In this document: piece by piece, positions 14,211 through 22,437 of the stretch
How the letters are laid out: the number at the start of each line of letters is the position of its first letter
How positions within the stretch are numbered: position 1 is the first letter of the stretch
Source of the DNA: JAWXBR01 sp034440235
GTDB lineage: Bacteria; Bacteroidota; Ignavibacteria; Kapaibacteriales; Kapaibacteriaceae
Reading direction: 5' to 3'
NCBI GenBank assembly: GCA_034440235.1
Contig: JAWXBR010000060.1
Span: 1 to 27,041 of the forward strand
Length of the DNA: 27,041 nucleotides
Notes under the pieces: generated by a model
What the model saw: the letters and a program-made list of their open reading frames with translations, nothing else
What the model was told of the DNA's origin: nothing
The model's database searches: none
Made by a program: the position numbers and the translations under genes

Positions 14211-15670
14211 TAATCTTCCATGGTCAACTTGTCGGACTCTGCGTCTACCGGAACGGGGTAGAGTCCCGTAAAGCAGGCTGTGCAATACCCTGTACCTGGT
14301 GCGTGTGGCACTGCATCCATAAGTCCGGGCACACTTAAATACTTCAGCGAATCAACACCAAGTGTTTCAGCAATAGCATCCTCGCTTGGATACTGGTTGG
14401 CAATGAGTTCGCCCCGACTTGGGAAATCCATACCGTACATACACGGGAATCGAACAGGTGGTGATGTTATACGCATGTGCACCTCACGAGGCTTTGCAGC
14501 TTCGCGAATCAGCCGAACAAGCGATCTGGATGTAGTGCCACGGACAATAGAGTCGTCGACAAGTACAACGCGCTTACCTTCGAGTACTCCGCGTACAACA
14601 TTGAACTTTGTCTTCACCTTGAATTCACGTTTGTCCTGACCCGGTGCAATGAACGTCCGGCCTACATAGTGCGATCGAATAAGTCCGATCTCATATCGCG
14701 TTGGGAATTTCTTCTCGTTAACACGCGCAAAACCTAGCGTTGCTGTGTTGCCAGAATCGGGCACTGCGATAACTATGACTTTATCTTCGTCCGTGCTGCC
14801 AACTGGACTCTCTTCGGCAAGATTCTTGCCGAGTTTGCGACGAACCTTGTCGACGGGGTGACCGAAGATTGTGCTGTCCGGACGTGAGAAGTACACGTAT
14901 TCGAAAATGCAGTGTCGAGACTCCTCCATCGAGTCTGAGATGTAGTGCGACGTGAATTCACCAGTGGCCTTTGTTCGCTCGTCGAGTACGAGAATCTCAT
15001 TGTGCTCTACGTCACGCAGATATTCGGCACTTAGGATGTCGAGGGCACACGTTTCCGAAGCCACCACGTAGGCATAACCCTCGTCGTGCTTGATGCGACC
15101 TATGCAAAGGGGCCTGAAGCCATGAGGGTCTCTCGAAGCATACACAGCATGCTCGGATAACATCACGAGCGAGTATGCACCACGAGCAGTACGCACGGCC
15201 TCTTGAATCTGTTGGATCTGCGTTGGTTGACGACTTCTAGCAATTAGATGTAGAAAGATTTCACTGTCGGTTGTTGTTTGAAAGATCGAACCATCGTCCT
15301 TCAAGCGCGACCTAAGCTCGCGGGTATTTGTGAGGTTGCCGTTATGGGCCAGCGCAAAATTGCCCTGCGAATAGTTGAAGTGAAAGGGTTGGATGTTAGC
15401 TAGCGAGTTGCTGCCTGTTGTGCTGTACCTGTTATGGCCGATTGCAGATGTACCGCGAAGGTTCTTAGTAAACAGTGTGTGTTCTGAGAATACGTCGAGT
15501 ACAAGACCTTCGCCCTTATGGACACCAAAGCGGTGCTTGCGTTTTTCTTCGTCGTAGTACAGCGTTACAATACCAGAGGCTTCCTGCCCACGATGCTGAA
15601 GTGCATGTAATGCGTAATAGGTAAGTACCGACGCCTGTGGATGGTTGAATACTGCGACGATACCACACAT
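14210..15670 (-). CDS. purF: Amidophosphoribosyltransferase
   Basis: This 486-aa enzyme catalyses the first committed step of purine synthesis, making phosphoribosylamine from PRPP and glutamine. It begins MCGIVAVFNH, so the Ntn nucleophile Cys2 is exposed by Met removal and no propeptide is present. The glutaminase half shows LQHRGQEASG, IGHNRYSTTG and AHNGNL. The transferase half has the PRPP loop VVLVDDSIVRGTTS (about 366-380). Cysteines C254 (RHCIFEY), C410 (FPCMYG), C463 and C466 (YCTAC) match the [4Fe-4S] ligands of the Bacillus subtilis type, which is oxygen-sensitive. It starts 1 nt after the yebC stop and its own stop overlaps the start of the following membrane-protein gene, so this is a tightly coupled operon. 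Confidence 0.96.
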   Translation of the reverse strand: MCGIVAVFNHPQASVLTYYALHALQHRGQEASGIVTLYYDEEKRKHRFGVHKGEGLVLDVFSEHTLFTKNLRGTSAIGHNRYSTTGSNSLANIQPFHFNYSQGNFALAHNGNLTNTRELRSRLKDDGSIFQTTTDSEIFLHLIARSRQPTQIQQIQEAVRTARGAYSLVMLSEHAVYASRDPHGFRPLCIGRIKHDEGYAYVVASETCALDILSAEYLRDVEHNEILVLDERTKATGEFTSHYISDSMEESRHCIFEYVYFSRPDSTIFGHPVDKVRRKLGKNLAEESPVGSTDEDKVIVIAVPDSGNTATLGFARVNEKKFPTRYEIGLIRSHYVGRTFIAPGQDKREFKVKTKFNVVRGVLEGKRVVLVDDSIVRGTTSRSLVRLIREAAKPREVHMRITSPPVRFPCMYGMDFPSRGELIANQYPSEDAIAETLGVDSLKYLSVPGLMDAVPHAPGTGYCTACFTGLYPVPVDAESDKLTMED

Positions 15671-15671
15671 G

Positions 15672-16388
15672 TTATTCGTTCTCGTTCATGTTGTGAAAGA
15701 CGTTCTGCACGTCGTCATCTTCTTCGATGCGGTCGATGAGCTTAATAACGTCCTCGGCTTGCTCGTCGGAAAGAGATACTGTATTGTTCGGTACTCGTCT
15801 GAGCTCTGCACTCGTTACAACAATACTTGCTGTTTCTAAGGCACGCTGAACAGAAATGAAATCTGCAAACGATGTAAAGGCGATAATGTCATCCTCGATC
15901 TCTTGAATGTCGTCAACGCCATTTTCAATCAGTAAGAGTTCAAGATCGTCGCGGTTTACACCAGCCGACGGAATCGTAAAGACACCCTTACGTTCAAAGA
16001 TGAACTGCAATGAGCCCGTTGTGCCAAGCGAGCCGTTAAGCTTGTTGAAATACGAGCGAACATTTGCAACCGTGCGGGTTGGATTGTCAGAAGCGGCCTC
16101 TACCCAGACTGCGACGCCATGTGGTGCATAGCCTTCATAGTTGATTTCTTCGAGGTCTGCCGAGTCTCTGCTCGAAGCTTTCTTGATAGCAGCTTCGACA
16201 TTATCCTTTGGCATGTTGGCGACCTTGGCGTTCTGCATCGCCACGCGCAATCGCGGATTGATGTCCGGGTCGGCACCAGCAGTTTTTACCGCAATTGAAA
16301 TTTCACGGCCGATGCGTGTGAACGTCTTGGCCATGTTTGCCCATCGCTTTTCTTTGCGGGCACGTCGAAATTCGAATGCTCTTCCCAT
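15672..16388 (-). CDS. yebC: YebC/PmpR family (TACO1-like) protein
   Basis: This 238-aa protein is of normal family length. It begins MGRAFEFRRARKEKRWANMAK, a close variant of the YebC start, followed by AGADPDINPRLR, NAKVANMPKDNVEAAIKKA, YEGYAPHGVAVWVE, DNPTRTVANVR and GSLGTTGSLQFIFERKGVF. Members were long annotated as transcription regulators. More recent work on bacterial YebC and mitochondrial TACO1 places them on the ribosome, relieving stalls at difficult proline-rich stretches. It is cytoplasmic. It lies 3 nt after the GNAT gene and 1 nt before purF, so it is translated from a shared message; no function linking it to purine synthesis is implied. Confidence 0.95.
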   Translation of the reverse strand: MGRAFEFRRARKEKRWANMAKTFTRIGREISIAVKTAGADPDINPRLRVAMQNAKVANMPKDNVEAAIKKASSRDSADLEEINYEGYAPHGVAVWVEAASDNPTRTVANVRSYFNKLNGSLGTTGSLQFIFERKGVFTIPSAGVNRDDLELLLIENGVDDIQEIEDDIIAFTSFADFISVQRALETASIVVTSAELRRVPNNTVSLSDEQAEDVIKLIDRIEEDDDVQNVFHNMNENE

Positions 16389-16391
16389 GTG

Positions 16392-17516
16392 TTAGAGTCT
16401 CTTCTCGTACAAACGATAGGTTCGGTAACGATCGCCATGCATCTCGTGCTGCAGGCCTCGGTTCATCATCACATTGTCTTCGAGAATCCACGATGCTTCG
16501 CCTTTTACAATGCCCTTGGCCTTTGCTCGTGCACCAATCTCATGATAGATGGCTGCATCGATGCCCTTGCCGTGGAATTCCGGAAGGAGTCCCAGAACAA
16601 TTATGCGCACGAGATCGATCTTTTTCTTTTTTGTAAGCAGGTGAAAAACCCCACCCAGTAATCCGCCGCTTTTGTTGTGCTTTAAGGATTGGTTGATGTC
16701 GGGGATCGCGAGACAAAAGCCAGCGATCTGACCCCTGCTCTCGACAATGAAGACAAAGTCCGGGTCGGCAATCTGCTTTAAGTCTGCAGCAAGAAAATCG
16801 AACTCTTCATCCGTCATCTTCACAAAGCCCCAGTTCTCTTCCCACGCTTTGTTGTAGATCTCTTTAAGCGTACGTACGTCGCGTTTGAAGCCCTCTTTGT
16901 TTTTGAGTTCTACACTGCGAAACGTTACCTTATTGCGATCAACGACAACCTTGAGTAGACGCTGCATTTTAGCGGACATCCAGTTTTCACCCTGCAGCAG
17001 GTATGCATACAAGTCTTTAGCCCCTTTGTAGCCCCCTCCCAGCAGGAGCTGTTCGTAGTACGAGGGGTTGTAGGTCATGAGCACTACAGACGGACCGTCG
17101 AAGCCGTCTACGAGAAGGCCTGCTTCGTCGTTCATCGATGGATTAACAGGACCTCGTATGTGGGTCATGCCGCGGTCGCGTAGCCATTGCTCGGCCGCAG
17201 TAAACAAAGCGGTTGCAATGCCCTGATCCATCGTGCATTCAAAGAATCCGAAAAAGCCGACTTTGTCTTTGTGAGTTTCGTTGTGACGCGCATTGGTGAT
17301 GGCGGCTATGCGGCCTACAACCTTGCCATCATCTTCAGCTAGGAAGAGCTGCATCTCTGCATGTTTGAAGAAGGGATTTACCTTACGATTCAGCAGCTTT
17401 TTGCGGTCCATAATCATTGGTGGCACCCAATGTGGATCGTCTTTATAGAACTGCCATTGCGCCTTTATAAACGGCATTGTGTCGTCTGTCGATAACGCGC
17501 GAACACTCAGGCTCAT
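16392..17516 (-). CDS. GNAT-fold protein (YghO-like), substrate unknown
   Basis: This is a 374-aa cytoplasmic protein resembling the YghO-type GNAT-like family. Segments include FYKDDPHWVPPMIMDRKKLL, NPFFKHAEMQLFLAE, GRIAAITNARHNE, VGFFGFFEC, RGPVNPSMNDEAGLL and MTYNPSYYEQLL, and a second GNAT-like half has FVFIVESRGQIAGFCLAIPD and IIVLGLLPEFHGKGIDAAIY. The acceptor is unknown. The frame is open to a GTG at 17540, but ATG 17516 has AAGGA about 8 nt upstream and begins MSLSVRAL; the GTG also falls inside the predicted promoter -7 box. It is the first gene of the operon with yebC, purF and a membrane protein. Confidence 0.85.
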   Translation of the reverse strand: MSLSVRALSTDDTMPFIKAQWQFYKDDPHWVPPMIMDRKKLLNRKVNPFFKHAEMQLFLAEDDGKVVGRIAAITNARHNETHKDKVGFFGFFECTMDQGIATALFTAAEQWLRDRGMTHIRGPVNPSMNDEAGLLVDGFDGPSVVLMTYNPSYYEQLLLGGGYKGAKDLYAYLLQGENWMSAKMQRLLKVVVDRNKVTFRSVELKNKEGFKRDVRTLKEIYNKAWEENWGFVKMTDEEFDFLAADLKQIADPDFVFIVESRGQIAGFCLAIPDINQSLKHNKSGGLLGGVFHLLTKKKKIDLVRIIVLGLLPEFHGKGIDAAIYHEIGARAKAKGIVKGEASWILEDNVMMNRGLQHEMHGDRYRTYRLYEKRL

Positions 17517-17539
17517 GGTCCAGTTCCTTAAGAGAGTCA

Positions 17540-17547
17540 CAAAAATA
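17540..17547 (-). promoter_or_regulatory. Candidate -7 box of the GNAT-yebC-purF operon
   Basis: The reverse strand reads TATTTTTG at 17547-17540, a full match to TAnnTTTG. A TTG at the expected -33 position is not present. The start site would be near 17533, leaving about 17 nt that contain AAGGA and then ATG 17516. Confidence 0.45.
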
Positions 17548-17687
17548 CGAAAGCCACCGTGGTCGACTTAAATTGCGACGCGTTCGAGGGGGATCGATTA
17601 AAGAAAATGTTTGAACTACGTCGATTCTCGCGTGGGCACTCGAGCAATTTCGGGATAGCGATTCAAGTGTTTTTTATAAGGGGGCTT

Positions 17688-19004
17688 ATGCGCTACATGC
17701 TGCTACTGCTGGCTTTCACCACTGTCGTTTCGGCAGGTGAACTATCAACCCGATTTCGTGCCGATGCAGCGCGGCTGCTCGAGCGAACGCGCACTGATAA
17801 TGCGTTGATGCCCGTGCTCGAGGATTTCTGCGACCATAATCCACGGCGGTTGAGTGGGTCGGAGAATTTGGAAAAAAGCCTCGACTGGCTAGTGGCTCGA
17901 ATGAAGTCCGACGGGTGGGATGTGCAAACGCAACACGTGATGGTTCCGAACTGGAAGCGCAACGATGCTTCACTTCGTATGACCTCGCCCATGAGCAGGT
18001 CTTTGCCTGTTGCGGCGCTCGGCGGCAGTATTGCAACAAATGGCTCTCTGAAAGCCAAGGTGCTTGTTGTGAAGTCGTACGACGAGCTTAGGCAACGCAA
18101 AGCAGAAGTCGCAGGTCGTATCGTTGTTTACAATGTAGAGTTCACAACGTATGGGAAAACAGTAAAGTATCGTTTTGGAGGTGCAGCCGAAGCAGCTCGT
18201 TATGGTGCTGTTGCTAGTCTTGTACGCAGTGTTGGCCCCTTCGGACTTCAGACCCTTCACACTGGTGCTATGGGCTACAACGATTCGTTGCAAAAAATCC
18301 CAACCGCTGCCATTACGATAGAAGATGCAATGCTTTTGCAACGCATGCAGGACCGGGGTGAAAATATCGAGCTCGATTTGAGCATGTCGTGTACATGGGA
18401 AAAAGAGGCACCGTCGCGCAACATCGTGTTGGAGCTAAAGGGTACTGAAAAACCAAATGAAGTTGTGGTAATGGGCGGACACATCGATTCGTGGGACCTT
18501 GGTGCAGGTGCAATGGATGATGCGGCTGGCTGCTTTGTGTCGTGGCGCGCACTTGCGCACATGCGTGACCTGGGTATGAGGCCGAAGCGCACGATTCGCG
18601 TCGTGTTTTGGACAAATGAAGAAAACGGCATTCGTGGCGGCAAAGCCTACGATTCGCTCACACGCAACGACACACACATCCTGGCTATCGAGAGCGACAT
18701 GGGCACGTTTGCTCCCCAAGGCTTCAGCACAAACGGCAAAGGCGCAACACGCATACAGATGGAAGACATTGCAACCTTACTTGCACCAGTTCACGCAACC
18801 CAAATCGAAGATGGTGAAGGGGGCGCGGACATCTCCCCGCTTGAAGCGCGAGGAGTGCCCGTCATGGGGCTCAAAGTCGATGATTCTAAATATTTCTGGT
18901 ATCACCATACAGAAGCTGATACCCCTGACAAACTCAACGCCAAAGAACTGAACGATTGCGTATATGCTATGGCGGTGATGTCGTGGTGCTTTGCAAATCA
19001 GTAG
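17688..19004 (+). CDS. Secreted M28 metallopeptidase, carboxypeptidase Q-like
   Basis: This is a 438-aa exported zinc peptidase. ATG 17688 is preceded by AAGGGGG and starts a signal peptide (MRYMLLLLAFTTVVSAGELS); the frame is open 43 codons upstream, but that extension is not protein-like. A PA-type insert (about 120-220) includes KAKVLVVKSYDEL and VAGRIVVYNVEF. The M28 zinc-site residues are visible in GGHIDSWDLG (H265), GAMDDAAG, the catalytic NEENG, AIESDMG and FWYHHTEADTPDKL. The layout follows the plasma glutamate carboxypeptidase / carboxypeptidase Q group, which removes residues from small peptides. It probably acts in the periplasm or outside the cell, in peptide scavenging. It is divergent from the purF operon and converges on a second M28 gene. 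Confidence 0.92.
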   Translation: MRYMLLLLAFTTVVSAGELSTRFRADAARLLERTRTDNALMPVLEDFCDHNPRRLSGSENLEKSLDWLVARMKSDGWDVQTQHVMVPNWKRNDASLRMTSPMSRSLPVAALGGSIATNGSLKAKVLVVKSYDELRQRKAEVAGRIVVYNVEFTTYGKTVKYRFGGAAEAARYGAVASLVRSVGPFGLQTLHTGAMGYNDSLQKIPTAAITIEDAMLLQRMQDRGENIELDLSMSCTWEKEAPSRNIVLELKGTEKPNEVVVMGGHIDSWDLGAGAMDDAAGCFVSWRALAHMRDLGMRPKRTIRVVFWTNEENGIRGGKAYDSLTRNDTHILAIESDMGTFAPQGFSTNGKGATRIQMEDIATLLAPVHATQIEDGEGGADISPLEARGVPVMGLKVDDSKYFWYHHTEADTPDKLNAKELNDCVYAMAVMSWCFANQ

Positions 19005-19063
19005 ATACGGTTACGATTCGAGTCTAACAAACAGGTCGAGCCTATCAAATGATGGAAGGCCTG

Positions 19064-20908
19064 CTACTTGCCCGTAAGCACGACGTTAAGCGTCGAAGGC
19101 TTGCCTTGACGTAGAATCGTGACTTGCACGACATCACCAGGTTTGTGTTCACCCAGTGCAGCTGTTAGATCGTAAATGTTCTTAACAGTTGTGGCGCCGA
19201 ATTTTGTAATAATATCATCTCCGGCGAGCCCAGCTTTTTCTGCAGGCCCACCAGGCTTCACACCAGTGATGCGTAGGCCTTGCGGATCGTCGCCGTAGTC
19301 TGGAATAACACCAAACGTTACGTTGAAGCCTGCACTCATAGACTTCGCGCCTGCGCCAGAACCGTGGGTCGAGGCAAACGTTGGACGTTCTGTCGAATCT
19401 GCCACGTCACGAATAACACGTTCGATATATGTGAGAACTGTCGACTCGCCATCGTAGTTCAGTTTATCCCAAGTGTCGGTAGGACGGTGGTAGTCGGTGT
19501 GCAACCCTGTAAAGAAGAAGAGGACAGGGACGTTCTTGGCTGTGAAGGAAGAATGATCGCTCGGACCAAATCCGTCTGAGGTTGAGCTAACTACGAGCGG
19601 GAGATCTGTTTTCGTACGAGTGATGATTGATGGCCATACAGACGAGGTACCTGTGCCCTGGATATTGAGCTTATTGTCCTTGAGGCGCCCGATCATATCC
19701 ATGTTTATCATCGCTGCAACATCTGCAAATGGAATAGTCGGTGTAGTTGTCCAATACTTCGAGCCTACCAATCCCTTTTCCTCGCCACTGAACGCGAGAA
19801 ACAGAATACTCCTGCGCGGCGGTGATGCATTGAGTCTGCGAGCAAGCTCGATAAGTCCGGCCGTACCCGATGCATTATCATCAGCTCCTGGGTGTATAAT
19901 GGGATCGCGCTTCGAATGCAACGAATTCTCATCGCCCATTCCAAGATGGTCGTAGTGTGCACCAACGACGATGTATTGCGATGCCAATGCAGGGTCAGAC
20001 CCGCGAATCACTCCCGCAACATTTGTAGATGAACCTTCAATTAGTTCTGTCGACACAGTGATCGTTGCTGTGGTGTTGATAAGGGCAAACGACATCGGTT
20101 TGCGTTTCGACTCGATCTCAGTTTCTGCAACAAAGAGCGACGTTCCTTTGGGTGAGAATATGCGAGCGCATGGTGTGCGACGAACTTGTAAAGCAACGAT
20201 ACCCGAATTCATTCCAAGGCGATCGATGCCGAAAGGTGCTAATACGTCTGCAGAGTCTCCTCGCTCATTCACGAAGCAGATGGCTGTAGCCCCTTTATCG
20301 CGAGCAGTGGTCGTCTTTGTTCGCAGAGAGGCAAGCCCCTTGAGCGCATCGTTTTTCTCTGCCCATTTGGGAAGTCCACGCAATACCACAACAATCTTAC
20401 CTGCCACATCAACACCCGCATAATCGTCATACTTGGCAGCAGGAGCAGAGAGTCCGTAGCCAACAAACACCACATCACCCGTTACCGTTTTCGATTCGCT
20501 AAAAACGTATGGTTGCCAATCGACACCCAACTTCCAGCTGATTTTAGTGGGCTTGGTCTGATCGAGCGGAATGCCCGGACGTTCTACGAGCACGTCGAAG
20601 CCAACCGAATTATTTGCACCTAGTTTTGCACCAATTGTCATCGGAAACGTCTGCTGAAACGATCCACCGGCTGCAGGCTGCAGGCCAACGTTCTTTAGCT
20701 GTTGCTCTATGTACAAAGCTGCCTGCTTATTGCCGTCGGTTCCCACACCCCTGCCTCCATATTCCGGTGACGCAAGTGTCTTCACGTGCTCGAGAATCCG
20801 CTGTGCTTCCGGAGTAGTTGCTACTCCAGCCGTACTCGCGGTTTCTTGAGAGAAAGAAAGGTAGGGGGCTGCGATCAGCAGGATAAGCAGGTACTTTACA
20901 CGGGTCAT
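19064..20908 (-). CDS. Secreted M28 peptidase with PA and PDZ domains
   Basis: This is a 614-aa exported metallopeptidase. Its parts are a signal peptide (MTRVKYLLILLIAAPYLSFS), a PA-like domain (about 130-250, VFVGYGLSAP and YAGVDVAGKIVVVLRGLP), an M28 catalytic domain (about 300-510) and a C-terminal PDZ domain (about 525-614). The catalytic domain shows VGAHYDHLGMG, GADDNASGTAGLIELARR, FSGEEKGLVGSKYW, NMDMIGRL and TDYHRPTDTWDKL, supplying the expected zinc ligands and catalytic Glu. The PDZ domain shows VKPGGPAEKAGLAGDDIITKF. PA-M28-PDZ aminopeptidases are common in this phylum and act outside the cytoplasm. The frame is open to a GTG at 20920, but ATG 20908 directly precedes the signal peptide. 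It is not a close relative of the neighbouring M28 gene. Confidence 0.93.
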   Translation of the reverse strand: MTRVKYLLILLIAAPYLSFSQETASTAGVATTPEAQRILEHVKTLASPEYGGRGVGTDGNKQAALYIEQQLKNVGLQPAAGGSFQQTFPMTIGAKLGANNSVGFDVLVERPGIPLDQTKPTKISWKLGVDWQPYVFSESKTVTGDVVFVGYGLSAPAAKYDDYAGVDVAGKIVVVLRGLPKWAEKNDALKGLASLRTKTTTARDKGATAICFVNERGDSADVLAPFGIDRLGMNSGIVALQVRRTPCARIFSPKGTSLFVAETEIESKRKPMSFALINTTATITVSTELIEGSSTNVAGVIRGSDPALASQYIVVGAHYDHLGMGDENSLHSKRDPIIHPGADDNASGTAGLIELARRLNASPPRRSILFLAFSGEEKGLVGSKYWTTTPTIPFADVAAMINMDMIGRLKDNKLNIQGTGTSSVWPSIITRTKTDLPLVVSSTSDGFGPSDHSSFTAKNVPVLFFFTGLHTDYHRPTDTWDKLNYDGESTVLTYIERVIRDVADSTERPTFASTHGSGAGAKSMSAGFNVTFGVIPDYGDDPQGLRITGVKPGGPAEKAGLAGDDIITKFGATTVKNIYDLTAALGEHKPGDVVQVTILRQGKPSTLNVVLTGK

Positions 20909-20924
20909 TGGTCTTACCACTTAG

Positions 20925-20950
20925 TAGTTTTGTGTTCGATGGCAAAAATA
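20925..20950. promoter_or_regulatory. Back-to-back -7 boxes for the divergent M28 and flippase genes
   Basis: The + strand has TAGTTTTG at 20925-20932 and the - strand has TATTTTTG at 20950-20943. Both fit TAnnTTTG fully and are 10 bp apart, pointing toward the flippase and the M28-PDZ gene respectively. Neither has a TTG at the ideal 19-bp spacing, so the -33 elements are uncertain. Confidence 0.45.
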
Positions 20951-20976
20951 CACGCCATCTAGGGGCATTCACGCAA

Positions 20977-22437
20977 ATGCAGTCAAAGATTCGTTCTCTA
21001 GCGTCGGATACACTTGTTTATGGCGTTTCAACCGTCATTGGACGGTTCATGACGTTCATGCTTACGCCATTGTATTCCAATTACATGACGGCGTCTGAGA
21101 TTGGAGCAATTGCTGGCATATACTCGGTAATTGCACTCGTGAATGTGGCGTATTCGTTGGGGATGGAGCCAGCCTTTATGCGCTTCTGGACCAAGACCGA
21201 TGAGTTGCAAACAAGACGTGTCTTCACCGTTGCATACGTGAGTATACTCTGCCTGGGTCTGGTGACGTCCGGACTTACCATTCTATTTGCCGAGCCCATT
21301 GCCCATTCGAAATGGTTGCAGCTGGATGTCGATGGTGCGCGCATCATTGCTCTAGCATCGTTAATACCATTATTCGACTCGCTGGTTCTAATTCCGTTCG
21401 CCCAGCTTCGCATGCAGCGCAAAGCAAAACGCTTTGCAATCATGCGCCTACTAACCATCGTAATTCATGTTGCTCTGAACATTGTGTTTGTAGTTATGTG
21501 GCGTATGGGTATTGAAGGCGTTATCTGGGCTGGCATTATTTCGAGCGGCACGACTTTTCTGGTGTTCATTCCAGACATCAAGAGAACATTAACGCGATTC
21601 TTTGACAAACAAGTATTCACAGAAATGCTGCGCTTTGGATTGCCAACGGTCCCGAGCAGCTTCAGCTCGGTTATGGTAGCAGTTGTAGACCGTCCGATCA
21701 TGCTGCTGCTTACATCGCAAGCCATGGTTGGTATGTATCAAACGAACTTCCGTTTAGCAATCCCAATGATGCTTTTTGTGCAAGTGTTCGAATACGCATG
21801 GCGTCCGTTCTATCTACACCATCGCGACGACCCCGACGCCAAACAGACCTTTGCACGTGTTCTAACCTTGTTTACAGTAGCCTGTGGCTTTGTCTTTCTG
21901 ATAACAGCACTCTTTATGCCGTACGTTGTTCAGTTGCCGGGCATTGGTGGACGTTTTATCAATCCGGATTACTGGTCTGGTCTGGTGATTGTACCCATTG
22001 TGTTGGTGGCGTATTATCTCAATGGCATTGCTATCAATTTCGCCGCGGGCTTTAACATCTCGAAAAACACGCTTCGATTGCCAATTGCAACAGGAATAGC
22101 AGCTGCGATAAATGTTATTGCAACGTTTGCTCTGGTGCCTTCGATGAGTATTACTGGTGCGGCCTGGGCTAAGGTGGCTGCCTACGCTGCAAGTGCAGTT
22201 GTACTTCTTCTAATGCTTAAGCATGTCTATCCAATCCGCTACGACTGGAAGCGGATTTCAACAATTGTTCTGTGTGCTGCGGCTGTATACGTAGGTGTTC
22301 TTCTTGTGCCCGGCGACATGGGCATTCAGATCGCAGCCCGTATTCTTGCAATTCCGGTTTTTCTTGGCTTGCTGCTGTTAACGCGAGCCATTGGGATGTC
22401 GACTCTACTGACTTTACGAGGACTAGTTCAACGATGA
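20977..22437 (+). CDS. Wzx/MATE-type polysaccharide flippase
   Basis: This 486-aa integral membrane protein has about 12-14 hydrophobic segments, of the multidrug/oligosaccharidyl-lipid/polysaccharide (MOP) superfamily. The start MQSKIRSLASDTLVYGVSTV and the segments GRFMTFMLTPLYSNYMTASEIG and LVYGVST are typical of flippases that move undecaprenyl-linked saccharide units across the inner membrane. The central LRFGLPTVPSSFSSVMVAVVDR matches the repeat at the start of the second half. The frame is open from a TTG at 20908, but ATG 20977 gives the family start; AGGGG lies 12 nt before it. No glycosyltransferases are next to it, so the saccharide is unknown. Its stop overlaps the next start (ATGA at 22434-22437). 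Confidence 0.88.
   Translation: MQSKIRSLASDTLVYGVSTVIGRFMTFMLTPLYSNYMTASEIGAIAGIYSVIALVNVAYSLGMEPAFMRFWTKTDELQTRRVFTVAYVSILCLGLVTSGLTILFAEPIAHSKWLQLDVDGARIIALASLIPLFDSLVLIPFAQLRMQRKAKRFAIMRLLTIVIHVALNIVFVVMWRMGIEGVIWAGIISSGTTFLVFIPDIKRTLTRFFDKQVFTEMLRFGLPTVPSSFSSVMVAVVDRPIMLLLTSQAMVGMYQTNFRLAIPMMLFVQVFEYAWRPFYLHHRDDPDAKQTFARVLTLFTVACGFVFLITALFMPYVVQLPGIGGRFINPDYWSGLVIVPIVLVAYYLNGIAINFAAGFNISKNTLRLPIATGIAAAINVIATFALVPSMSITGAAWAKVAAYAASAVVLLLMLKHVYPIRYDWKRISTIVLCAAAVYVGVLLVPGDMGIQIAARILAIPVFLGLLLLTRAIGMSTLLTLRGLVQR

Noticed and set aside
19971..20423. 150-codon open frame on the plus strand
   Set aside because: It is antisense to the PA domain of the M28-PDZ peptidase and has no recognisable protein features.
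17688..20908. The two adjacent M28 peptidase genes as a duplication
   Set aside because: They share only the zinc-site motifs, differ in length and domain layout (one has a PDZ domain) and are on opposite strands, so they are separate subfamilies.
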